DNA of 6,904 nucleotides from Planctomycetaceae bacterium (GCA_016793185.1 JAEUIK010000276.1:1-6904), one strand, 5' to 3'; counted from the stretch's first letter, positions 1-5,766 are shown. Translations and numbers: made by a program. Notes: generated by a model from the sequence alone, not told the origin.

Positions 1-495
1 GGAATCCTCGGCTGCAAACAGGTTTTCCTGGGCCAGCTGCCGGAGAAAATCGATGTCCTGAACCTGGCTGTACTCGTCGAGATGCTCGAGCACCGGCAGA
101 TCCTCGAGCAGGCGCCGGTTGGGATCGGGCCAACTGAAGCGGACCAGCGCAAATCCCACCAGTGCCGCGGCCGCTGCGCCGCCGATCCCCAAGAGCCAAC
201 GCCCGCGCCGGCGGACGAGGTTTTCTTCGAGCTGGTCGGCATCCCGTTCGGCCTTCACCGCGATCATTTCGACGGTCGACCGGGTAAAGGATTCGTCGAG
301 CGTGGTGCGCGGGAGCTCGTCGAGGGCGTCCCAGGTGCGCTCGAGCGCGCGTAAGCGCGAGCGGGCTCGATCATCGCGCGCCAACAGCTCCTCGATCCGC
401 CGGCAGTCGGCCGGCTCGAGTTCGCCGTCGAGATAGGCGACCAGCTCGTCGTCGAGTTCGGTAGGTTCGTTGCTGAGTGGATCGGGCGCTGCCAT
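1..495 (-). CDS. Putative membrane-anchored anti-sigma factor (3' end missing at window edge)
   Basis: Translating the minus strand from ATG at 495 gives 165 codons with no stop before position 1, so the C-terminus lies outside the window. The N-terminal part (about residues 13-60) starts ELDDELVAYLDGELEP and continues as an acidic/basic helical segment, which is the usual opening of anti-sigma domains that grip an ECF sigma factor. A charged linker follows. One hydrophobic segment at about 100-118 (WLLGIGGAAAAALVGFALV) is preceded by RRRGR, predicting a cytoplasmic N-terminus and one membrane crossing. The His/Cys pattern of zinc-binding zf-HC2 anti-sigma factors is absent; only C31 is present. 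The start lies 13 nt after the sigma factor stop on the same strand, so the two are very probably co-transcribed. The anti-sigma role is inferred from position and topology. The stretch after the membrane segment (residues 121-165) shows no recognisable domain. Confidence 0.7.
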   Translation of the reverse strand, partial: MAAPDPLSNEPTELDDELVAYLDGELEPADCRRIEELLARDDRARSRLRALERTWDALDELPRTTLDESFTRSTVEMIAVKAERDADQLEENLVRRRGRWLLGIGGAAAAALVGFALVRFSWPDPNRRLLEDLPVLEHLDEYSQVQDIDFLRQLAQENLFAAEDS

Positions 496-508
496 GGTTC
501 GTGAGCAA

Positions 509-1144
509 CTATCCGGGGTTTTGTCCGTTTTGGATGTAAGGCTCCAGGACTTCGCGCAGGCTAACGCGGGCCCGCGAGAGCAGGCTCTTGACCGCTTTCG
601 GCGAGAGGTTCATGGCCGAGGCGATCTCGGCGTAGCCGAGTCCTTCGAACTTGTTCAACAGGACGGCCATCCGCTGCCTCTCGTTCAGTGTGAGGATCGC
701 CAGCCGCACGATGTCGCGCATCTCGGCCTTGTCGAGCTGCCGGGCGGGCATCTGGCCGCTGGCGGCTTGCAGCAATTGCGCGAGCGGCTCGGTTCCCAGG
801 GGGCCGCTCGCCCGGCCGACCAGGTTGATCTCGCGGCGCCGCGACTTCGAGCGGAGGGCGTTCGAAGCGACGTTGTTGGCGATGGTGAACAGCCATGTCG
901 AGAACTTCGCCCCGGGCGTGTAACGGCGGCGCGCGCGGTAGACCCGGAGAAAGACCTCCTGGGCCAGATCCTCGGCCTGATCGCGCGAGCCGACCAGGTG
1001 CTCGAGCACGGTGACGAGCCGGCTCTGGTAGCGCAGCATCAGCTCCTCGAAGGCCGCGGCGCTGCCGTCGCGGACTTCGAGCATGAGCCGCACGTCTGGA
1101 TCGCGCAGCGCGTATTGATGTGCCGCTGACTCAGTGACTGCCAA
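509..1144 (-). CDS. RNA polymerase sigma factor, ECF/sigma-70 family
   Basis: This is a 211-residue sigma factor with only the two domains typical of ECF sigmas. Region 2 lies at about residues 30-100. It includes the core-binding AEDLAQEVFLRVYRA stretch and the -10-recognising FSTWLFTIANNVASNALR helix. A linker of about 40 residues follows. Region 4 lies at about 145-198, with the helix-turn-helix YAEIASAMNLSPKAVKSLLSRAR that reads the -35 element. It would direct core RNA polymerase to a dedicated regulon. The start used is TTG at 1144, because a GGGAAG sits 4 nt upstream and the next in-frame ATG (codon 21) would remove the conserved-looking ALRDPDVRL lead-in. The likely partner is the membrane protein gene 13 nt downstream, which suggests control by sequestration at the membrane. 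I see no clear sigma-70 promoter in the 183 nt upstream, so it may be read through from rlmN or use an alternative promoter. The regulon cannot be told from this window. Confidence 0.93.
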   Translation of the reverse strand: MAVTESAAHQYALRDPDVRLMLEVRDGSAAAFEELMLRYQSRLVTVLEHLVGSRDQAEDLAQEVFLRVYRARRRYTPGAKFSTWLFTIANNVASNALRSKSRRREINLVGRASGPLGTEPLAQLLQAASGQMPARQLDKAEMRDIVRLAILTLNERQRMAVLLNKFEGLGYAEIASAMNLSPKAVKSLLSRARVSLREVLEPYIQNGQNPG

Positions 1145-1148
1145 CGTG

Positions 1149-1154
1149 CTTCCC
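1149..1154 (-). promoter_or_regulatory. Ribosome binding site of the sigma factor gene
   Basis: On the minus strand GGGAAG lies 4 nt before the TTG at 1142-1144. It is the only Shine-Dalgarno-like sequence near a usable start and decides for TTG over the internal ATG at codon 21. The spacing is short, so support is moderate. Confidence 0.45.
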
Positions 1155-1327
1155 TGTTGCGGGGACCACCGGATCTCGCCTGCGGCGCCCCTAGTCGATG
1201 AAACCCCGCCCGCCAGCAGCGGTTTCGCACGACCCGGCGAGGGGACTTACCGCGGGCGCCCGGCTCGAGCTCACGTCGGCCCGGCGCCCGGTTGCCACAC
1301 GGCCCGACTCCCACAGCCGCCCGGCGC

Positions 1328-2428
1328 CTAGCCGTGCGACGCGACCGGCGTGACCGTCGGCGGGGGAGGCAGCGAGCGCCGCAGTTGTCCGCAGGCTGCA
1401 TTGATTTTATCCCCTTTGCGCTGCCGGAACATCACATTGATGCCTCCCGACTCGAGAATCCGCCGAAACTGGGCGATCGCCTCGTCGCTGGGAGTGCGAT
1501 AGGGGAGCCCGGCGACCGGATTGAACGGAATCACGTTCAAGAGCGAGGGCCGCCCGGCCAGCAGCTTGACCAGTTGCCGGGCCTGCTCGGGACCGTCGTT
1601 CAGGTCGGCCAACAGCACGTACTCGAAGGTCACACGCCGACCCGTCGCGGCAAAGAACTCGTCGGCCGCCGCCAGGATCGCCGCCACGCCGATCGACGCG
1701 TTGACCGGCACAAGGCGATTCCGCAAAACGTCGTCGGGGGCATGCAGCGAGACCGCCAGATGGTAGGGAACGTTCTCCGCCGCCAGGCGGCGAATCGCCT
1801 CGGGCAGGCCCACCGTCGAGATCGTGATCCGTCGAGCGCTGATTCCCAGGCCGGTCGGCGCGGTGGCCAGGGCCAAAGCGGGGAGCAAGTTCTTGAGGTT
1901 CGCCAGCGGCTCTCCCATGCCCATTACCACGATGTGGCTGAGCCGTTCGTCGGTGGGCAGCAGGCGACTGAGCCGGAGCATCTGCTCGAGGATCTCGCCG
2001 GTCGACAGATTGCGGACGACGCCGTCGAGCCCCGAGGCGCAAAAGACGCAGCCCATCGCGCAGCCGACCTGCGTGCTGATGCAGATCGTGCGGCGGATGC
2101 CGTCGCGGAGCAAGACGCATTCGATGCGATGTCCATCGTGCAGCGTGAGCACGAGCTTCTCGGTGCCGTCGGCGGCGCGGTGCGTGGCGGCGACCTCGGA
2201 GGTCCAGAGCTGGAACTCGGTCTCCAGGGTGCTCCGCAGCCGTTTGGGGAGGTCGCTCATCTCGCCGAACTCGCCGGCCCGGCGCTCATACAGCCACTTG
2301 CGGACCTGGGCCGCGCGATAGCGCGGTTCGCCCTGGCTTTCCAGCCAAGATTCGAGGTCGGCCGTCGAAAGATCGAGTAAGTGCCGCATGTGCCGTGGTT
2401 GGCCTCGGTCGTTGGTATCGGGCCGCAT
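1328..2428 (-). CDS. rlmN: 23S rRNA (adenine-2503-C2)-methyltransferase / tRNA A37 methyltransferase RlmN
   Basis: A radical-SAM enzyme that methylates C2 of A2503 in 23S rRNA and, in studied bacteria, of A37 in some tRNAs. With the start at 2428 the protein has 366 residues, a normal length for the family. The N-terminal accessory domain begins HLLDLSTADLESWL and includes YRAAQVRKWLYERRAGEF. The [4Fe-4S] motif CxxxCxxC is C123, C127 and C130, within QVGCAMGCVFCAS. The SAM-contacting GMGEP follows. C116 (in TICIST) and C346 (in NAACGQLR) match the two cysteines used in the methyl-transfer mechanism (C118 and C355 in E. coli), so the enzyme looks intact. It differs from Cfr (which targets C8) in lacking Cfr-specific features I could recognise; RlmN is much more likely. 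The start is uncertain: ATG at 2428 (used), ATG at 2389 (just before the conserved HLLDLS) or TTG at 2467 are all in frame, and none has a good ribosome binding site. It is divergent from the membrane protein gene at 2557. Confidence 0.96.
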   Translation of the reverse strand: MRPDTNDRGQPRHMRHLLDLSTADLESWLESQGEPRYRAAQVRKWLYERRAGEFGEMSDLPKRLRSTLETEFQLWTSEVAATHRAADGTEKLVLTLHDGHRIECVLLRDGIRRTICISTQVGCAMGCVFCASGLDGVVRNLSTGEILEQMLRLSRLLPTDERLSHIVVMGMGEPLANLKNLLPALALATAPTGLGISARRITISTVGLPEAIRRLAAENVPYHLAVSLHAPDDVLRNRLVPVNASIGVAAILAAADEFFAATGRRVTFEYVLLADLNDGPEQARQLVKLLAGRPSLLNVIPFNPVAGLPYRTPSDEAIAQFRRILESGGINVMFRQRKGDKINAACGQLRRSLPPPPTVTPVASHG

Positions 2429-2467
2429 GGGTTCAGGGGCGAGAAGGACCGCCGGCGACGGCTGCAA

Positions 2468-2496
2468 GTGACATCGCCGACGGCAATTGCCATACT
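2468..2496 (+). promoter_or_regulatory. Possible sigma-70 promoter for the 2557-3222 gene
   Basis: A GTGACA (-35, 5/6 to consensus) at 2468-2473 and a CATACT (-10, 4/6) at 2491-2496 are separated by exactly 17 nt. Initiation near 2503 would leave a leader of about 54 nt before ATG 2557. The perfect palindrome GGCAATTGCC (2482-2491) lies in the spacer, in the gap between two divergent genes, and could be an operator. Matches this good occur by chance, so confidence is limited. Confidence 0.35.
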
Positions 2497-2542
2497 AACA
2501 GAGTGCGGTTGGCATGAGGAGCGGCCCGGGGGCGGGGTGCCT

Positions 2543-2548
2543 GAAGGA
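2543..2548 (+). promoter_or_regulatory. Ribosome binding site deciding the start at 2557
   Basis: GAAGGA ends 8 nt before ATG 2557. The in-frame ATG at 2548 overlaps this motif and therefore cannot use it, so the downstream ATG is preferred. Confidence 0.6.
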
Positions 2549-2556
2549 TGAACAGC

Positions 2557-3222
2557 ATGGCGACCGATCAACTCTTCACGGCCGAACCGCCGCAACGCAG
2601 CGGGTGCGGCCGGTTCTTGTTCTTTCTTTCGGGCTGTGGCTGCCTCGTTTTCTGCCTGCTCTGCTGCGGCGTGTTCAGTCTCGGACTGTACACCTTCGGC
2701 CAGCTGGCCAGCTTCGATCCAGTCCGCATCGTCGCCGTGCGGCAGGGCATCGCCGACCTCGACGTCCCCGAGGAGTTCACCCCGCACCAGTCCTTTGACC
2801 TGAAGATCCCGCTGATCGAGCAACGCCTGGTCTCGTGGGCGGTCTACGAAGGCCAGGATGGCGAAAGCGTGCTCGTGCTGGCCGAGTTGGGGACGGATGC
2901 TGACGAGGACGATCTCGAGGAGTTGATCGAGCGGCTCAAGCAGTCGCTCCGCGAGAACGACGCCGCGCCGGTCGAGATTGACATCGAGCAGAGCGAGACG
3001 CACGAGTTGCTGATTCGCGACCGGCCTGCCCGGTTCACGCTCGCCCGCGGCCGCCCCCGCGACGACGGCGATCCTCTCGAAGAGAACGTGGCGGGGCGCG
3101 AATACTGGCTCGTCACCGGCACCTTCGCGGGGCACCAGGGGCGCGGCGTGTTGCTCCTCATCGCCGACGCGGCGAAGTTCGACCGGCAGAAGATCCTCGA
3201 CCTGATCGGCTCGATCAAGTGA
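2557..3222 (+). CDS. Single-pass membrane protein of unknown function
   Basis: A 221-residue protein that I do not recognise by family. A short polar N-terminus (residues 1-18) leads into one long hydrophobic segment (about 19-48). This is unusually rich in cysteine: C17, C27, C29, C33, C36 and C37, with no cysteine anywhere else. The remaining roughly 170 residues form a soluble domain. It contains an amphipathic, very acidic stretch at about 113-137 (DADEDDLEELIERLKQS) and alternating beta-like segments (SWAVYEG, SVLVLAEL, YWLVTGTF, GVLLLIAD). The C-terminal end reads FDRQKILDLIGSIK. The charge pattern does not settle which side the soluble domain faces. The start is chosen from GAAGGA 8 nt upstream; an ATG three codons earlier is possible. 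It is transcribed alone, divergent from rlmN and convergent with the deoxyribosyltransferase-like gene. A strong hairpin spans its stop codon. Being a real gene is supported by the ribosome binding site, codon pattern and domain-like layout; no function can be assigned. Confidence 0.8.
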   Translation: MATDQLFTAEPPQRSGCGRFLFFLSGCGCLVFCLLCCGVFSLGLYTFGQLASFDPVRIVAVRQGIADLDVPEEFTPHQSFDLKIPLIEQRLVSWAVYEGQDGESVLVLAELGTDADEDDLEELIERLKQSLRENDAAPVEIDIEQSETHELLIRDRPARFTLARGRPRDDGDPLEENVAGREYWLVTGTFAGHQGRGVLLLIADAAKFDRQKILDLIGSIK

Positions 3223-3233
3223 TCAGCCGATCA
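3203..3233 (+). terminator. Hairpin spanning the stop codon of the 2557-3222 gene
   Basis: TGATCGGCT (3203-3211) pairs perfectly with AGCCGATCA (3225-3233). Inside this, GATCA (3213-3217) pairs with TGATC (3220-3224), leaving a one-base bulge and a 2-nt loop. The 14-bp stem contains the TGA stop (3220-3222). No T-run follows, so it is not a textbook intrinsic terminator. It may still end or stabilise the mRNA. Confidence 0.4.
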
Positions 3234-3251
3234 CGCGGGACGCTGGCCGAA

Positions 3252-3271
3252 CCGGGGAGGTCAGTCCCCGG
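3252..3271. repeat. Short inverted repeat in the convergent gap
   Basis: CCGGGGA (3252-3258) and TCCCCGG (3265-3271) form a 7-bp stem with the loop GGTCAG. It resembles a decayed version of the GGGGACCT/AGGTCCCC hairpin found in the 5626-5899 repeats. It lies between two convergent genes and could serve as a two-way terminator, though no T-run follows on either strand. Confidence 0.4.
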
Positions 3272-3311
3272 AGAAATGAACGCGTGCGGTGTCTTCGCGC
3301 GCGCACAAACT

Positions 3312-3360
3312 CCCCGGGCCTGAGGCTCGGGGCTCGTTGGACCTGAGGCCCGGGGCTCGT
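3312..3360. repeat. Two tandem CCTGAGG-centred palindromic units
   Basis: Two copies of CCTGAGGCYCGGGGCTCGT lie at 3319-3337 and 3342-3360, 23 nt apart and 18/19 identical. The first, with its left arm from 3312, forms a 10-bp stem (CCCCGGGCCT / AGGCTCGGGG, one G-T pair) around a single-base loop. The second has a 6-bp stem with one mismatch (GGACCT / AGGCCC). The same unit ends the second 133-bp repeat at 5888-5906 (18/19 identical to the 3342-3360 copy). The units lie just downstream of the stop of the 3368-3838 gene, in a convergent gap. Confidence 0.75.
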
Positions 3361-3367
3361 GCACGCT

Positions 3368-3838
3368 TTAGTTGGCCGCCACGGGTGTCGCCTTACGCCT
3401 GCGGGGCCCGAGGATCTCGGCGATGCGGTCGGCGACCTGCCCCGAGGCCAGGGCGGCGGCGAACGCATCCAGATCGCGATAAACCTCGTGGCTCAGGAAG
3501 CGCACGGCCCAATTGTGCTTGAGGGGGCTGATCGTCAGCACCACTTTGCCCGCTTCGTAGGCCTGCCACATTTCGATGGCCGTCCCCATCGACGCTTCGG
3601 AGACGAAGGCGACAACGACGTCGACCTCGGCGCAGAGCCGGCAATGGTGGAAGAAGACGCTCCGCCCCTGCTCTTCGTCGTACTCGAGCGAGTTGCCGTG
3701 ATCGGCCAGCGGATCGTAGAGATCGGCCTCGGGCAGATGCAATCGGATGAGCTCTTTGAGCTGCGTGCGGTAGTCTTGATTGTGCAACACGGTTCCCAAG
3801 TGGGAACCTTGCATGATTCCGGCCAGAAAGATTCGCAT
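3368..3838 (-). CDS. Nucleoside 2-deoxyribosyltransferase-like protein
   Basis: A 156-residue protein with the Rossmann-like pattern of the nucleoside 2-deoxyribosyltransferase superfamily. These enzymes cleave or exchange the N-glycosidic bond of (deoxy)nucleosides or nucleotides. The opening strand and glycine turn are MRIFLAGIMQGS. The central AEVDVVVAFVSEASMGTAIEMWQAYEAGKVVLTISP matches the family's 'D..VA......GTa.E...A...GK.V' signature in layout. E89 (in GTAIEM) occupies the place of the glutamate nucleophile and D73 that of the conserved aspartate; this is motif matching by eye. The length is normal for a single-domain member. The start is firm: AGGAGG lies 8 nt upstream, and longer in-frame versions lack support. 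It stands alone, divergent from the peptidase gene and convergent with 2557-3222. Salvage or house-cleaning of nucleotides is a reasonable guess, but the substrate cannot be read from sequence. Codons near the start contain a perfect inverted repeat (3791-3808). Confidence 0.85.
   Translation of the reverse strand: MRIFLAGIMQGSHLGTVLHNQDYRTQLKELIRLHLPEADLYDPLADHGNSLEYDEEQGRSVFFHHCRLCAEVDVVVAFVSEASMGTAIEMWQAYEAGKVVLTISPLKHNWAVRFLSHEVYRDLDAFAAALASGQVADRIAEILGPRRRKATPVAAN
3791..3808 (-). repeat. Perfect 8-bp inverted repeat within the start region of the 3368-3838 gene
   Basis: GGTTCCCA and TGGGAACC flank a 2-nt AG loop, about 10-16 codons into the gene. In mRNA this would be a compact hairpin; in DNA it is a near-perfect dyad that could bind a dimeric protein. 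Confidence 0.5.
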
Positions 3839-3846
3839 GGCACCCG

Positions 3847-3852
3847 CCTCCT
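3847..3852 (-). promoter_or_regulatory. Consensus ribosome binding site (AGGAGG)
   Basis: On the minus strand AGGAGG ends 8 nt before the ATG at 3836-3838. It is the best Shine-Dalgarno sequence in the window and fixes the start of the deoxyribosyltransferase-like gene. Confidence 0.8.
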
Positions 3853-3954
3853 GCTGGTTGAGGAAACGCTCTCGGCTCCGCCCTGGGCGAGACACGGTGT
3901 GAAACTCGGCCTGTGAACCCCGGCGTCGGCCGAGCCGGGATACGGCTGAGTTCC

Positions 3955-3982
3955 TTGGCACCGTTCTGTCAGTTAGGATAAT
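3955..3982 (+). promoter_or_regulatory. Sigma-70-type promoter of the peptidase / [2Fe-2S] pair
   Basis: TTGGCA (-35, 5/6) at 3955-3960 and GATAAT (-10, 5/6) at 3977-3982 are 16 nt apart. Transcription would start near 3989, giving a leader of about 50 nt to the ATG at 4041. It is the closest match to the housekeeping consensus in the window, and it stands in a local AT-rich patch within very GC-rich DNA. Confidence 0.65.
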
Positions 3983-4026
3983 TCGGCTCGGGCACGGGGA
4001 GCAAGTGTTTTGCCGATCAGGCCGCC

Positions 4027-4030
4027 AGGA
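4027..4030 (+). promoter_or_regulatory. Ribosome binding site of the M20 peptidase gene
   Basis: AGGA ends 10 nt before ATG 4041. It supports this start over the in-frame GTG at 4005. That GTG also has a GGGGAG just 3 nt upstream, but it would lie only about 15 nt from the predicted transcription start. Confidence 0.4.
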
Positions 4031-4040
4031 CGTTCGCCCC

Positions 4041-5279
4041 ATGAAGTCTAAGTCGCAAACGCTCGAGCGGAAGCCGCGCCAGGCGCTGACCCCGCCGGCC
4101 GCCCCCCACGAGCCGGACCTTGCCGCCTCCCTCGACCTGGTCATGCGGCTCATGGCGGTTCCCGGACCCAGCGGCCGCGAAGCAAAGGTCAGCCAGCTGA
4201 TTGCCAGCGAGCTCCGTCGGGCGGGGGTTCGCGACGAGCAGTTGCAATGGGACAACGCCCATCAGCGAACCCTTATTCCGGGCGAAATCGGAAACCTGGT
4301 TTGCAAGCTGCCCGGAACGCTGCGGGGTCCCCGCCGCCTCCTGATGGCCCATATCGATACCGTTCCGCTGTGCGAAGGCTCGCAGCCGGTTCGCAAAGGG
4401 GCCTGGGTTGAATCGGCCGACCCCCGGACCGGGCTCGGGGCCGACGACCGCTCGGGGGCCGCCGTGGTGCTGCAGGCAGCCTTGACCATCCTGCGGCGCA
4501 AGCTGCCGCATCCCCCCCTGACCTTCTATTGGACCGTCCAGGAAGAAGTCGGGCTGCAAGGCGTTCGCCACGCCACGCTGGGCCTCTTGGGTAAACCGAG
4601 GCTGGCGTTCAATTGGGATGGCGGGCCGGCTGAGAAACTGACGGTCGGCGCCACCGGTGCTTACCGGATGCAGATCGTGATCGAAGGGCTCGCCAGCCAC
4701 GCCGGGGGATCGCCCGAGCGCGGCGTGAGCGCCATCGGGATCGCCGGACTGGCCATCGCCGAGCTGCAGCGCGAGGGCTGGCACGGCGATATCTCGCGCG
4801 ACGGCCGCCGGGGGACGAGCAACCTGGGTTTGATCCAGGGGGGGGAGGCGACCAACGTGGTTGCGCCGCGCGTCGAGGTTCGTGCCGAAGCGCGCAGCCA
4901 CGATCCGCAGTTCCGCCTGGAGATTGTCGCCGCCATCGAAGGGGCGTTTCGGCGCGCTGCCGCGGAAGTCCGCAACATCGACGGCGTTACCGGAAACGTG
5001 CAGATCGAACGCCGTCTCGATTACGAGAACTTCGTCCTCGATCCCCACGAGCCTTGCGTCACCACCGCCGAAGCGGCCATCCGCGCCGTTGGAGGCGAGC
5101 CGCTGCGGGCGATTTCCAACGGCGGCCTCGACGCCAACTGGATGACCGCCCGAGGGATTCCGACGGTCACGCTCGGTTGCGGCCAGAACAACGTGCACAC
5201 CGCCTCGGAACGGCTCAATATCGCCGCCTATGAAATGGCCTGCCGGGTCGCGCTGCGGCTCGCCACGGCCAGCGAGTGA
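4041..5279 (+). CDS. M20 family metallopeptidase, peptidase T-like
   Basis: A 412-residue member of the M20 zinc (two-metal) exopeptidase/deacylase family, acting on short peptides or acylated amino acids in the cytoplasm; no signal peptide is seen. All expected metal and catalytic residues are present. H104 and D106 are in LLMAHIDTVP. D135 is in GLGADDRSG and bridges the metals. E168 (general base) and E169 are in TVQEEVGLQG. D193 is in NWDGG and H386 in NNVHTASE. The inserted lid/dimerisation domain is at about 205-310, including IEGLASHAGGSPERGVSAI. The layout is closest to the peptidase T/PepT-like branch, but true tripeptidase activity is not established; aminoacylase-type activity is the alternative. 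The N-terminal 25 residues (basic, Pro-rich) precede the domain and are probably disordered. The ATG at 4041 is chosen for its AGGA; GTG 4005 would add 12 residues. A strong promoter lies upstream, and the [2Fe-2S] gene follows after 7 nt. Confidence 0.93.
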   Translation: MKSKSQTLERKPRQALTPPAAPHEPDLAASLDLVMRLMAVPGPSGREAKVSQLIASELRRAGVRDEQLQWDNAHQRTLIPGEIGNLVCKLPGTLRGPRRLLMAHIDTVPLCEGSQPVRKGAWVESADPRTGLGADDRSGAAVVLQAALTILRRKLPHPPLTFYWTVQEEVGLQGVRHATLGLLGKPRLAFNWDGGPAEKLTVGATGAYRMQIVIEGLASHAGGSPERGVSAIGIAGLAIAELQREGWHGDISRDGRRGTSNLGLIQGGEATNVVAPRVEVRAEARSHDPQFRLEIVAAIEGAFRRAAAEVRNIDGVTGNVQIERRLDYENFVLDPHEPCVTTAEAAIRAVGGEPLRAISNGGLDANWMTARGIPTVTLGCGQNNVHTASERLNIAAYEMACRVALRLATASE

Positions 5280-5286
5280 CCCACGC

Positions 5287-5610
5287 GTGAAACCCGACGA
5301 CGAGCTCTGCCTCTGCTTTCATGTCACCAAACGCAAGGTGGCGAACTGGATCCGGGTTACCAAACCGCGGCGCGTCGGGCAGGTGAGCGAGTGCTACGGC
5401 GCGGGCACGGGCTGCGGCTGGTGCCGTCCCTTCCTCGAGCGGCTCTTCTGGCAGGCGGCGGCCGCTGGCGAGATCGCCCCCGATCGCCCGCGCGAGGCAC
5501 CGCTGGACGAGACCGAGCTTTCGGCCGAGCAATACGCCCAGGAGCGAGCCAAGTACGTGCGCGCCGGCAAGGGAACGCCGCCGCCGGGAGCGACGCCGAT
5601 CGAACCGTGA
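5287..5610 (+). CDS. BFD-type (2Fe-2S)-binding protein
   Basis: A 107-residue protein starting at GTG 5287, only 7 nt after the peptidase stop, so probably translated by coupling from the same mRNA. The first half is a BFD-like [2Fe-2S] domain. The cluster ligands are predicted as C8 and C10 (LCLCFHVT) and C43 and C46 (GTGCGWCRP), which is the C-x-C...C-x2-C spacing of bacterioferritin-associated ferredoxin, the NirB/NasB middle domain and related small proteins. An extra cysteine, C36 (SECYGAG), could be a further ligand or a redox thiol. The second half (about 56-107) is a charged helical stretch (SAEQYAQERAKYVRAG) and a Pro/Gly tail (GKGTPPPGATP). I have seen this arrangement in planctomycete proteins, but no partner is known to me. 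An ATG at 5230 in the same frame would overlap the peptidase by 50 nt and add 19 residues unlike the domain, so it is rejected. A redox or iron-handling role is inferred. Confidence 0.88.
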   Translation: MKPDDELCLCFHVTKRKVANWIRVTKPRRVGQVSECYGAGTGCGWCRPFLERLFWQAAAAGEIAPDRPREAPLDETELSAEQYAQERAKYVRAGKGTPPPGATPIEP

Positions 5611-5625
5611 GGCGCAGCCGCGGCA

Positions 5626-5758
5626 ACGCTCGGCCACACGCCAGACGAGTCGGGGACCTCAGGTCCCCAGAGCGGTTGGATCGCTCGAATACGTCGAACT
5701 GCATTCATCCTGCACATCGAGGCCGAGAGCAGTTCAGCTCCCCGGGCCTGAGGCCCGG
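5626..5758. repeat. 133-bp direct repeat, copy 1
   Basis: This copy matches 5767-5899 at 132 of 133 positions; the only difference is A at 5731 against G at 5872. It begins 15 nt after the [2Fe-2S] gene stop. It contains the 17-nt palindrome GGGGACCTCAGGTCCCC (5652-5668) and, at its right end, CCGGGCCT/AGGCCCGG (5742-5749 and 5751-5758) around a single G. Between them are smaller hairpins and a closing stem CTCGGCC (5629-5635) / GGCCGAG (5721-5727). It shows no coding signal and no target-site duplication. Confidence 0.95.
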
Positions 5759-5766
5759 CCTTCAAG

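Noticed and set aside
1200..1262. Inverted arms GAAACC/GGTTTC (1200-1226) and the CGGGCGCCCG palindrome (1253-1262) upstream of the sigma gene
   Set aside because: The stems are short, the first has a 15-nt loop, and such matches are expected in DNA this GC-rich; there is no T-run for a terminator.
1145..1327. Search for a small gene or a promoter between rlmN and the sigma gene
   Set aside because: No frame with a plausible start signal and no convincing -35/-10 pair was found on the minus strand.
1292..2380. Long plus-strand open frame of 362 codons opposite rlmN
   Set aside because: It is the antisense shadow of rlmN in GC-rich DNA; the protein is low-complexity and Arg/Gln-rich without a domain.
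2257..3135. Minus-strand open frame of 292 codons opposite the membrane protein
   Set aside because: It overlaps both the 5' part of rlmN and the 2557-3222 gene, with no initiation signal or recognisable domain.
4017..5198. Long minus-strand open frame of 393 codons opposite the M20 peptidase
   Set aside because: It is an antisense shadow. The sense frame has all M20 catalytic residues, a promoter and a ribosome binding site.
5629..5727. A tRNA gene (Pro-UGG anticodon-like loop)
   Set aside because: There is no D-arm GG, no GTTCRA T-loop context and no 3' CCA, and the first hairpin has a one-base loop. It is kept only as a tRNA-like shape among the findings.
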